Shown here in pieces: positions 48,701 through 58,792 of a stretch of 64,000 bases of DNA. Both the position numbers and the translations under genes were made by a program. Below the pieces are notes generated by a model, which ran no database searches, was not told where the DNA came from, and saw only the letters and a program-made list of their open reading frames with translations. Source of the stretch: Angomonas deanei. Its lineage: Eukaryota > Euglenozoa > Kinetoplastea > Trypanosomatida > Trypanosomatidae. Position 1 is the stretch's first letter. Every line of letters begins with the position of its first letter. Where the stretch lies: contig LR877145.1 in the NCBI GenBank assembly GCA_903995115.1, positions 310,001 through 374,000 of the forward strand. Direction: 5' to 3'.

Positions 48701-51700
48701 AACGTCAAACGATCCAGTGTGGAGGTGGCGTCGTAGTTCAGTAATTGTAGTTCTAGCATCCCTTCCAGCTCACTGTTGTGCTTCACGCTCAGCATCAACT
48801 CTGTCGCCTGCTCTGTTCCGCTCACATTCCAGCGTACCTCCGACAGGATGGAGGGGGCGGAGGTGCTCTCAATTCGCAGCGGTGGGAGCGATGTGCTGTC
48901 CTTCACGTCCGCGTCTTGGTAGGTAAGACTGAATACCTTCCAATAGTACTGCCCAGTGAAGGTGACGGCAATGTCATTCTCCGCATTCAGCTGGTTGACA
49001 AAGAAGGCCTGATAACGGAACGGTCCTTGTGTGGGTATTTGCTTCAGCTGTAGGCTGGCGTCCACGGTGAGGGAGCCGCCTGGAGGGATCTCCACCCGCG
49101 TCGAGGAGAAGCGTATCACCGGCTGGCACTCCACCTGCAGCTGAAGCGGCAGGAACTCCGACAAGTTGCGAAGCAGCACCTGCACCGTGGTGGGGTTGGC
49201 GGTGGCATCCTCCGGCTTTGGTCGATGTCGGTTCCCAACTGCCACGGTCCCAAAGTTTATCTGCCGCGGCTCCGCAACGCCCTCACTGACCGCGAGAGAA
49301 ACCGTAACCGGTATAACCAGCAAACACTGATCCTTCACTGGGTAATGCAGCCGCGTGAGGGAGCGAAGCACGTTCATCGCGCGGGACTCCACCACCTCCT
49401 GTACGCACACCTGCACCGTCGTCTGCAGACGCACCAGGTGACAGTCCGACAGCAGCGCGATCTGTTCCTCGGTCAAAGGTGGGACCCCCACTAACCGCCA
49501 GTACACTTTTACATTCGAGTGTGCCGTCAGCTTTACCCCGCCCACCTCCTCCATCACGAAGGACGAGGGGCGTCGCTCATTCGCTGGGGACTCGGTACCA
49601 CACATTACAATCGGCATATCCTCGCAACGGGAGGTAATGATGAGGTCCTTGCTGCCGCTGTTGCGTATCGTAGTGCTGCTCTCCCGTGACATGTGAAGAA
49701 GGATCTGGCCCTCATCGTCGCGGGTCACCGGTGCCACCGGGAGGGACACCACGCCGTGACTTCCGGGGGGGAACAGGGCAGAAACAGACTCATCCAGTCG
49801 CAGTGCGGTGAGCGAGATGCGGATGGGCTCTTGCAGGCAGGAGAGGTTCTCCAGTCGCAGGTGCGCCACCACCAGACCAGGTGCCGTAAGATGCATCACA
49901 ACAGGGACGTTCCTCTCCTCTCGTGGGTGCAAACTCATAATAAGCCTCTCCAACTTGTCCTCTCCCACCAACAGCACCGTGCTGGGCGACGGCGGGCTCA
50001 GTCGCGCTCGTATGGTGTAGGTGTTGCTGGGGTTGATGACCTTGACGTGCGTGTGAACGACATGCTCGGTCGGGGCCACGGAGCCCAAGTCAAGGGAGGT
50101 GGTAGGAACCGCCAGAAAGCCGCTGCCGACCCGGCAGGTCACTCGCACAGCTGTACGGCCGGTGATATTGTACTCCCCCTCCCGTGTGGACGGCACAACT
50201 GATTCCAATATAATACCACCACTGATGGTGTGGACGTCTTCATTGGTCGACTTTGGGCTTGGGGTGTAGCGAACATAGACACGCACCGTACCTTGCACAA
50301 AGTTTCTCTGAATCGGCACGGTGAGGGGCGTCGTGCAGTTAATATCCTCGTAAAGGCGAATCTGCGATGGTTTGTTGGCCCTAATGTTCAGGTAGTGCGG
50401 GTAGTTGAACCGACTTCGAATCAGCAACAACTGTGGTTCTACTTTCGAAGGATCGCACGGGGTGATAATGTCAGGAAACACCAATTGCTTCGGCTCCGCC
50501 GTCAGCAGCTCCTCCTCCTCGGTGGGATTCAGCTCCACGACAAAATAGCGAATTTCCGCCGTGTTTTGCAAATTTTTCACGGGAATGGCGTACTTTTGCG
50601 GTCCAACACTGCGGGTGTGCATTCCACTACAATAGGGAGTGTCTCATCTTTTTTGACTAAACCATTTCTCGGAAAGAACTTGAATCTCGCCTCAAGGGCG
50701 TAGGCGGTGGAACAGCCCAGACGCCGTGGCTCTAGTACCACCACCGTGGTAGAAAGGGAACTCTTTACAAAAAAGCGGAACTCGGTGTGGTCGTCTACGA
50801 TCGAGTTTCGCAGCACCACCAGTGGACTTCCCATGAAAAAGGAAGTCGGGCCCTGGGCTTGATCGTCCGGCAGCAACTGCAGACACGGCGGGGGGGCTGA
50901 CCTCCGCGAGTGTGCCACGAGATTGTTGGAGGGGGTGCCCGTCTCACCTTCCGGGCGTACAACCGTAATGTCAATCGGGACAATGCGGTTGACCTCTTGA
51001 TCCTTTGCCTCAAACAGCAGCAGATTGATGGTGTTGGTCTGAACAGCCGGCAGCGTCTCCTCCGTGTTGCGGCGACACAGAAGACCGAAGGTGATGGTGA
51101 TCGCCTCTCCAGCATTCATAACAGGGAGCAAGATACCCTCCGTCGCCAGAACAGTGAGTCGGTCGAACTGATAACGGTTCTTGGTCGTGGCGGCACCCGT
51201 GTTGGGGGCGTCGTCTTCACTCTCCGAGACATCCGTGTCCGGGGCGGCGGCGTTCTCCAGCGCGGACAAATCCACCTCCTCTCCCTGAAGTGCCCTCTTC
51301 AACGCCTCTATTCGGGCCGTCGCCACCTTCGCCTTCTCCAACTTCTTCTTGCGCTCGTAAATTTTCAGCTTGTGCTGCAATTTTTCAATCTGTTCTTCAA
51401 TCTTTCGTGTGGAGCCGGAACTCGCCCCCATCAGCTCCACCTCCACCTGCACATTCACGTCAACCCCCTCAAAAAGCGACATTTTACCCTTGTCGGGCGC
51501 GTTCTCACCGGCGAGCGGGCTGCTTGTCATGGTGTCGAGCTGCAGTCGCACCTGTCGCTTCGTACCGCTGGTGTTGGACAGGGTGAACTTGGCCCCCACC
51601 CTGCTGTTCTGCGTGGTGTCCTCTGAGGAAGGGATGGCGATCGGCCCGAAGCTCCACGTGTCTGGGCTGATGTCAAAGGTGTCTACCTTAATGACGGACG

Positions 51701-54156
51701 CCTTCAAGGTCACGGAAACGGTGTTTTTGGGATCCAGCAGGTTTATAATTCGAATCTTCTCGTCAAAGGCGCCCTTGATACCGGGGTGGAACACCACCTC
51801 TATTTCTTTGGTGCAAAGGTCGAATGGTGAGCCAGATGGTCTGCTTGTCACTCCCTCCCATGCGGATGTGGCCGGCCGTCACCGACCGTGACTTGGAGAG
51901 GCACACGTAGAGAAGGGATTTACACCGATTTACCAGGGACAGTTTTGTTGTTTTTTTCGTACCAATATTCACCTCGCCGAAGTTCTTCGTCCTTTGACCC
52001 AATAACTCAAAACTGGTGCTGCACAGCTTGTACGAAAGGCGCACGAACCGCGGTGCCTCAATAGAGTCGATCGAAATCATAAGGCCATCCTCCTTGGTGA
52101 TCATCTCGCTGGCAAATGACGTGCGAATAATAATCGCATACACCTTGACAGAGGAAAGCGGCTCCACACAAATCTTCTGAATCACTTCCCCATCTCGCAA
52201 AATTTTAATCAGTTCCTTCCTGAGTTCCTCTACTCGCTCCGCGTTGCCTTCCAGTACTTTGTTGCCATCCTCCGCGATATTTCTGCCCTGCACAAGGAAC
52301 CTAAAATCCGCTTCGATGGTCTCCATTTGTTCTGCCCTCGTCGGGTCGCTAAACCGGAACAGCTCCACCTCTGCCGATGTACTCCGCACGGAGAGGTTTA
52401 AAGGGTAATCGACCTTGGACTGTACCAAATAGGGCACCAAAAGTGGCGTATTCGTGAGCGCCACCAGGGTGTTCTCTTCTCGCTTCTCCATACCAGGCGT
52501 GATAGGATCCCAGGAGTAGAGTTCATTATGGAGCTTGGCCTCCGACGGCGGCATGTTATTCGCATCGATGGTCACCACTAACCGCTCCTCCTTCGGGTTG
52601 GAGGCATTTGTGATGAACAACTCCTTGTGGTACGTCGGGTTTACTCGCTGCGGCGTTATGCGCAGCGTGATCGGAAGTGAGCTCGAAGGAGCAATGAAGA
52701 ACTCCTCATTCACCTCCCTCCCGGTGTTTTCCCGAAGAACCGCGCCTTCGATCGAAATAATTTTGCTCCGAAATTGAACAATTACGCTGCCGGGAAGCGG
52801 GGATTGATTTTCAATTGAAAAAGTGTAACGTTTGCACTGGCCTACATGGCAATCGCCGAAATTAATATTGGATGGGGTCACTGTCATCGTACTCGTGTAC
52901 AAGACAGCAAAGCACCGAACCACCACCTTTTGCTGTCTGTCCGAACCGGACCAAAAAAGCAATTCGAGTTCAAACTGGACCTTGGCGGTATCCTTGTTGT
53001 TGGTGGCGTTATAGGACGGTTGATACACCAATGTGATACTTTTCCCCTGACCCGACGAAATGGTCGTTTCATCCACCGCGGTCTTATCCTTCATCAGGCA
53101 CACCTCCCCTTCGCATTTCCATTGGTGTGCGTCGCCTAATTTCACCCCCACGTCTTCTTTCCCTAATACATTCAGACTAATCTCTGCCGTTGTTTTACCG
53201 CCTCTGTACACGTCGCCGAAATTGACGGAGGTGTCGGGCAAACTCACAATGTCCCCCTGCAGCTCGCGGACTACGTTAATGTTAACGTAAATAAGGCTGG
53301 TGTTTCGTCTATCGCGGAGGTTGTCGCACTGTAAAGTAGCTTGAAACTGACTATTGGTGACGTTGCTCGCTGTCCGCGCCATCAACGACATTTTCATGGA
53401 GCCGTGAGCTTCGAGATAAAGACGGCGACCAAACTTTGGCTCCTCAAAGTGCTCCGACTCGTATAACTCCAGCTCAACCCCCTTCACTGGAAAATTTTGC
53501 ATTCTGATCACAAACGGCAAAGGCCGGTTGGAAAGATTGGAAACTGTGAAATCGATCAGTTGTGTCTTTTTGACCGTCATCGTGGCCTGCAGTTCTGTAG
53601 TTGACAGCTGCAAAAACGATACGAAAACATTGACTGAAAACGGTATCACGATAGTCTCTGAGAGAGTGGATGCTCCAAAAACATCGCCAAATGAGCTCTT
53701 GTTGCGGGTCAGTGCGCTCTTCTTGCCGATCGAGTCCGCCGGAGACTCGGGTGTCTGGTTTGAAGCCTGACTAGCAGAACAGCACATCATTTCTATTGTG
53801 CCGCCGTGGGTCGTTGGAGGCGACTGCGCTGTGAGGTGTGCGAACCCTGCGGGGTTTGCCTGAAACGACACAACCAAGTCTTTGGACTCGCCCGCGTCTA
53901 ACTGGACGGACTGGAGAAGTCCGATGGAATCAAACAGCTCGTTATAGGCAATCTGACTTTCCTTTGCATTTTCACTGCCCTTCTGTGCGTTCCAGTTTTC
54001 GTTTCTCTCCTGAAATCGGATAAACGGAGAGCTGGCAGACAGGGACACGGTGACTGGATAGGCCTCTTTATTTTTTAATTTTAATTGCCGATAGTTGGGC
54101 ATGTCGTTGACCGCCATGTCGTCAAAACTAAGAGAAGCCGGCTGTGCTTCAATCAT
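45712..54156 (-). CDS. Giant ASH-domain (HYDIN/CFAP47-type) axonemal protein, two frame breaks
   Basis: One gene of about 2,800 residues, read as three overlapping open segments: 54156-51763, 51851-50577 and 50622-45712. The first and third are in the same frame; the second needs a +1 shift near 51.85 kb and a -1 shift near 50.6 kb. The segments overlap, leaving no room for processing signals, so separate genes are unlikely. Many immunoglobulin-like ASH units repeat, with phrases such as SLSFDDMAVNDMPNYRQLKL, INFGDCHVGQCKRYTFSIEN, VNFGDVYRGGKTTAEISLNV and INFGTVAVGNRH. A short coil lies in the middle segment (IEEQIEKLQHKLKIYERKKK). The C-terminus is a distinct helical domain. Such proteins build the central pair and other axonemal parts. 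Which family member it is cannot be settled by eye. Confidence 0.82.
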
Positions 54157-54201
54157 TTTTTGCTTCCCTATTCACTTGTTTTCTTTAGTGAAAATTGATT
54201 T

Positions 54202-54218
54202 AAAAAAAAAAAAAAAAA
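54202..54218 (-). promoter_or_regulatory. T17 pyrimidine tract before the giant ASH gene
   Basis: A run of 17 A on the plus strand (T17 in the transcribed sense) is followed by TTTTCACTAAAG, an acceptor-like AG about 30 bases further on, then the ATG at 54156. Prediction only. Confidence 0.5.
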
Positions 54219-54353
54219 CTGCTTAAAAAAGAAAGGGAAGAGTGTATCGCACAACGGAGCACGAAATACGAAACGACTGACGCATCCACAGAGAAATAGT
54301 TTTGGGTTTGACGATGTCGGCGGAAGCCGTAATGCAGAAAATTCAACAAGGCT

Positions 54354-54668
54354 TCACTTTGAAGTGCTCGCTTTGACCCAATCCAAGTAGTCTGGGCTGC
54401 CTTTCCCCATAGGTACACTGACAATTTCTGGGCAGTCATACGGGTGATTTTCCTTCACTATGGATATAACATTATCCACTAGATGGGTCTGTGTTTTCAC
54501 GAGTAACAACACTTCCTCATCCTCCTCGACAGCGCCTTTCCAAGAATAGACTGAAGTCACCCCGGGGACAATGTTCACGCAAGCTGCCGCCTTTTGGGAG
54601 ACAAGAAGATGCGCGAGCTTTTTGGCTACTTCCCGGCTGGGAGATGTCACGTAGCACATTGAGAACAT
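54354..54668 (-). CDS. cutA: CutA1-like protein
   Basis: A 104-residue protein of the CutA1 family, small trimeric proteins first linked to copper tolerance in bacteria and found in many eukaryotes with uncertain roles. The family pattern is complete: MCYVTSPSREVAKKLAHLLV, then AACVNIVPGVTSVYSWKG, then EEDEEVLLLVKT, then HPYDCPEIVSVPMGKGSPDY and LDWVKAST. The start is ATG 54668 (MFSMCYV), or possibly 54659. Upstream in-frame codons have no ATG. No targeting signal is left with this start, so it is probably cytosolic. Confidence 0.9.
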   Translation of the reverse strand: MFSMCYVTSPSREVAKKLAHLLVSQKAAACVNIVPGVTSVYSWKGAVEEDEEVLLLVKTQTHLVDNVISIVKENHPYDCPEIVSVPMGKGSPDYLDWVKASTSK

Positions 54669-54889
54669 GGGTGTATTGTGAGCAGTAATAAGAATAAAAA
54701 AACTGGAAGCTGGGCAACCTTTAAAGGACGACAAGAAGAAATTGTAGACGGTGGGATGTAATCATGAACAAGCTGGTGGGCACACTATTATTTCCTTAAG
54801 TTGCTGAACGGATCTGGTGGGAAAGAGTTAATAACGGAGGGGGAAAAGCCGGCACGCCAAAGTCGAAAAAAAAAAAAAAAGCAGATGTA

Positions 54890-55474
54890 TTAACTTCGCA
54901 TTTCACGAGTTTCAACAAAATCCGACACACTAGAATACGCCTCCGTGATGAACGTTTGGAGCTCGTCGGACGGCGTTAATTGCTCATAATTAAAGAGCAG
55001 TTGTGAGTAAGGCAGCAAAACAGGCTTTCGCCCTTGGTACCGTTCTTTGGTGATGACATTCAGTGTTTCACGAACGCAACTCTGTGAAATCCAATGTTTC
55101 GTATCGGCGTCATTGCTGAAAAAGGGTTCCATCAAGGAGGAGCATTCAACCCACGTTGGCTTCGGGGGGAAGTGATAATAAGTGAAAAGGGCGCTAGAAC
55201 TTTCGGAAAATCCTTCGTTTCCATTGAAACCGAGCAGCTCCGCCTCGGCTGGAGAGAGGCTGAAAAAAAGATCACCGCATCCGGGAAGCCACAAGCTGAT
55301 AGGGCTCTCCATGTATCTCGGCGCAAAAGCTTTCGTGAGAACCGTTTTCGGTTTTATCCATAGATTAGAAGATAGTCCCTGTCGAATACAAAACTCATTC
55401 AGCTGGAGAAGTACCAAAGGATCGCGAACGTACTCGCACGTCTCGACGAGAAAATGCAGCTTGGTGCGGTTCAT
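54890..55474 (-). CDS. Protein of unknown function, 194 residues
   Basis: A soluble 194-residue protein that I do not recognise. It looks folded along its length, with few low-complexity stretches: LHFLVETCEYVRDPLVLLQL, SSNLWIKPKTVL, SLWLPGCGDLFFSLSPAEAE, LFTYYHFPPKPTWVECSS and YSQLLFNYEQLTPSDELQ. There are five cysteines without a metal-site pattern. A TTTTCTTGAAG acceptor-like site lies 15 bases upstream of the ATG. Codon use (many GAA, AAA, CGA) differs from genes outside 52-58 kb. Confidence 0.72.
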   Translation of the reverse strand: MNRTKLHFLVETCEYVRDPLVLLQLNEFCIRQGLSSNLWIKPKTVLTKAFAPRYMESPISLWLPGCGDLFFSLSPAEAELLGFNGNEGFSESSSALFTYYHFPPKPTWVECSSLMEPFFSNDADTKHWISQSCVRETLNVITKERYQGRKPVLLPYSQLLFNYEQLTPSDELQTFITEAYSSVSDFVETREMRS

Positions 55475-55698
55475 GGTAACAGTCGCTTCAAGAAAAGAGG
55501 AGAAGCAGCCCTTGAAAAGAGGGAAATGGAAAAGGGAAATACGAACGGAGAAGAAGAACTCTGGTCATATGCCCCAGCTTACCCTGTGGCCCAGAGAGTA
55601 GAGAGAATGCTCACACACACAAAAAAAAAGGAAAAAAGAAGATGCACAAAGAAAAACGGTTTAAAACTTAATGGGTATATAAGATGGTATAATGTTCT

Positions 55699-57719
55699 CT
55701 ACTTCATGCGAAACCCGTTCTTTTTTAAAAAGGCCGCGATAGTAGCGGTGCGTCCCGTGAAGTTCTTGTATGCGTCAAGCGCACTGACTGAATTTCCGAC
55801 GGACAGCACTGTCTTGCGTAGATGGTCGCCGTTTGTGCGGCTCAGACCGCCGTTTTCTTCGATCCAGGCGAAACCGTCACAGTCCAAGACGCGTGCCCAC
55901 TGGTACACGTAATAACTGGATGGGTAGGCTCCCTGAAACACATGGGCGAAAAACGAACTGTGGTAACGAGGGGGGACCAACGGCGAGTTGAACTTGTGCA
56001 CAGAAAGCGCTTCCTTCTCCATTTCCGACGGAGTCTTCAGCTGATCAGGGGTTTTCGCGCAGTGCCAGTGAAGGTCAACCACGGCGGCTTTCACCACCTC
56101 CAACGTCGAGAATCCACTGGAACTGTTTTCAGCCATTTCCATCTTTTTGACAAGATCATCGGGTATAACTTCACCCGTCTCATGATGGATGGCGTAGTTG
56201 TGAAGGACGGGCTCGAAGGTGGCCCAGTGTTCGTTGATCTGGGATGGGAACTCGAGAAAGTCGCGGGCGACAGACGTTCCGGAAAGACTTCGAAATCTGG
56301 TCTTGCTTAGCATACCGTGAAGCCGTGACCAAATTCGTGGAACAAGGTCACGACATTTCGGAATGTCAGCAAGCATGGCCGGCCGGCCTTTGGTTTCGGA
56401 AAATTGGTGACATTCACCACAACTGGTTTTTGTCCGAGTTCAGAAGTCTGTTCCACAAAGTTGCTCATCCACGCGCCGCCCTGCTTGTTGGAGCGGGAAA
56501 ATGGGTCGAGGTAAAACAGCGCGATGACCTCCCCCGATTCTTCCAAAACTTTGTAGACGGTGACATCTTCCTGATAGACTGGAAATTCGGTGGTTTTGCA
56601 AAACTTCAGTCCGTACAAATTTTCCGCGACGTAAAAGACACCCTTTTCGAGCACGGAATTAAGCTCAAAGTACTCGCTGAGTTTATTCTCGTCAATGTCG
56701 TACTTGGTTTTCCGCGTCTGCTCAGAGTAGTACAGCCAGTCCCAGGGTTCCACCTTGTCCACGCCGACGGTTTGACGAACTTCTGCCAACTCTTCCTCGA
56801 ATTTCTCTTCCGCCAAATGTCCCATCTCCTCCATCAGGGCAATAGCAGTTTCCTGCGTGGCCATCCGATCTTGCATAACGTAGTCGGTAAAGCACTCCTT
56901 TCCGCACAAGTGGGCCTTGTCCAGGCGAAGATTTGCGATTTCCTCCAAAAGCGGTCTCGTGTCCAATCCCCCTTTTTGCTCCGCGCGGCTTGTGCTCGCC
57001 TCAAATATTTTCTTTCGCGACTCTTGGTTGTGGAGAAACGCGGTAATGGGTTGTTGAGTGGTGTTGGTGAGGATAAGCGCGAATTTGCCGTTGTGTCCCA
57101 ACCGCTCGGCGTCCTCACGGGCTTTGTTAATGTCTTCCTCCTCCAAGCCAGCCAAATCGTCGGCACTGTCGAAGAAGACGGCGCCATCCTCCCGGGCGGC
57201 GAGCAGCAAATTTCCGAAAGCAGCCTCCAGAGACGCGAGTCTCTCGTTGATTTTCTTGATCTCCTCCTTTTCGTTTGGCGGAAGATTTGCGCCGGCCTTG
57301 CAAAACTCCTTTTCGTAGTAATCGGTAAGTTTGGCCTCCTCTCCAGACAGCTCGGATATTTTTAAAAAGACGGAGTGAACACGCCCGTACAGTTCTTCGT
57401 CCAAAAAAATCCGATCAATGTGGGCGGCGAAAGTGGCCGCGTAGGCCTCCTGTAACTTTTGCATCTCGGGGGTTGTATTTGACGCACACATGTTGTCAAA
57501 AACCAACCGGGAGCGTAGGAACGCTTGTCCGGACTTCTCCAGACTAAGGATGGTATTTTCGAACGTGGGTTCCGAAGAGTCTCCTTTGATGGCATTAATT
57601 TCTTCGATTTGCATCGCCATGCCGGTTTTGAAAGCCGGTTCGAAATGTTCGAACTTGAACAAGTCGAAAGGCGGCGCCTGAAGCGGAAGGGCGCTTTTCT
57701 CGAGCAGAGGGTTCGACAT
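55699..57719 (-). CDS. M3 family zinc metallopeptidase, peptidyl-dipeptidase Dcp type, frame broken
   Basis: About 673 residues, the length of bacterial Dcp and the Leishmania dipeptidyl carboxypeptidase, which cut dipeptides from peptide C-termini. The first segment (57719-56307) carries the conserved N-terminal half and ends right after the zinc motif HEFGHGF. The second (to TAG at 55699) resumes with HGMLSKTRFRSLSGTSVARD and FLEFPSQINEHW, which holds the third zinc ligand Glu. The join needs one missing C near 56325-56330 (TTCAC where TTCCAC is expected). So in this copy the protein would be cut at the active site, unless the base is a sequence error. No signal peptide. A run of A sits between the pyrimidine tract and the ATG. 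Confidence 0.85.
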
Positions 57720-58139
57720 TCTTTTTTTTTTTTTTTTCCGACAAATAATATAAGGTAAGAGAAGCTTTTTTCGACCTTTGGGATAAGGGGGAGAAGTGGT
57801 TTGGGCTTTTGTTTAGCGGGGGGCGAAGGCTGGCCCTCCGCGGAGGGGGCATCGGCCGATGGGCAGGCGGGCACAGGCGTCCTGCGTCGGCGAGGAGGCA
57901 TCCCCTCCCGCGGAAGCCATGCTCGGCGGCGGGACGAGAAACGCCCCTCGCTCGGCGGGGAGGCACGCCACTCCTTAGCCCCAAGACTAGCTGGAAAGAG
58001 AGGGAGGGAATAGTGGAAGACAGAAGAGGGGAAAGGGCCAAGGGAAACCACCACAGATGCCGTTTCCCAACCATCCCCAAAAAGAGCAGTTTTGAGACCA
58101 ACACAGCGGAATCGACGAACATTCAAAAACCGGAACCAA
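57720..58139. other. Intergenic gap, 420 bases, with a GC-rich block
   Basis: Positions ~57815-58000 are strongly GC-rich, unlike every other spacer in the window. They contain two perfect palindromes: CCCTCCGCGGAGGG (57834-57847) and CATCGGCCGATG (57850-57861). In the minus sense a 35-codon frame runs from ATG at 57920 to TAA at 57813, coding MASAGGDASSPTQ... and no recognised product. The flanks (57720-57780, 58000-58139) look like an ordinary pyrimidine tract and 3' UTR. Confidence 0.55.
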
Positions 58140-58571
58140 TTAACTGTTTAGCAAAGAATCGGGCGCTTTGCCAGAGGCCAAACGCCTAGCAACTGGGTCC
58201 CTCAACGCGGTTCTGTCTACCGCAACGAGCGGCAAGTCTCTTTGAGCAGGAACATCCAGCAGATCTTCATCTTTGCCGTAGTTCATGGGAGACTCGCACC
58301 CCACGGACAAGCCCTTTTTCTGTTTCGGCGCGCGCACGTAGTGGTCATAAAACGAAGCGGGTCCGTTGTTGTTGAGATCGACGCAGGCCTGCGTTTCACT
58401 GTCGTAGGGCGCCTCGTTGATGGGCTGCATCAGAAAATCGCTGTCGAGGTCGACACATTTCCTATTGTAATCTGTAAAGTTTGACTCTGTTGGTGGGGGA
58501 ACCAACTGTAGAACAAAGCGTTCGCCGTCGTCATTGTCGACGGAAAATATCTCCCTCGCGTTGGCGTCCAT
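58140..58571 (-). CDS. Small acidic protein of unknown function
   Basis: A 143-residue soluble protein beginning MDANAREIFSVDNDDGE. Start choice: the pyrimidine tract at about 58588-58617 is followed by the first AG at 58579-58580, eight bases before this ATG; the upstream ATG at 58589 lies before that AG. Motifs ESNFTDYNRKCVDLD and DSETQACVDLNNNGPASFYD suggest a short repeated unit (KCVDLDSD / ACVDLNNN). A basic KQKKG patch and an extended C-terminal tail follow. I do not recognise it. Confidence 0.7.
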   Translation of the reverse strand: MDANAREIFSVDNDDGERFVLQLVPPPTESNFTDYNRKCVDLDSDFLMQPINEAPYDSETQACVDLNNNGPASFYDHYVRAPKQKKGLSVGCESPMNYGKDEDLLDVPAQRDLPLVAVDRTALRDPVARRLASGKAPDSLLNS

Positions 58572-58578
58572 GACTTCT

Positions 58579-58617
58579 CTGTCGTACATAAAAAAGAGAG
58601 GAAAGAGAGAAGGGGGG
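58579..58617 (-). promoter_or_regulatory. Pyrimidine tract and acceptor of the small acidic gene
   Basis: Minus-strand CCCCCCTTCTCTCTTTCC then TCTCTTTTTT, followed by ATGTACGACAG with AG at 58579-58580. It is the clearest tract-plus-acceptor in the window and decides the start. Prediction only. Confidence 0.6.
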
Positions 58618-58792
58618 TTGGGGTTTCGGCACACGTGGGCGGAAAAATAAAAACAAAAGTGTTGCCCTACTATCGTCCCGTCCCGCGTTGTTCTTATTGT
58701 TATTTGTGTTAAAACGCTATTAGTTAGGTCTATGTTCATATATGTACATGCATGCGTATTTATCCGCAACAATGACAAAAAAAGAAACAAAA

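Noticed and set aside
50577-51851. Programmed ribosomal frameshifting as the cause of the breaks in the giant ASH gene and elsewhere
   Set aside because: The breaks differ in sign and have no common slippery sequence or downstream structure that I can see. Missing or extra bases in the assembly are simpler.
57362-58126. Minus-strand frame of 254 codons overlapping the M3 peptidase start and the GC-rich spacer
   Set aside because: Half of it overlaps the conserved N-terminus of the peptidase in another frame, and the rest is Arg/Pro-rich spacer translation crossing the pyrimidine tract.
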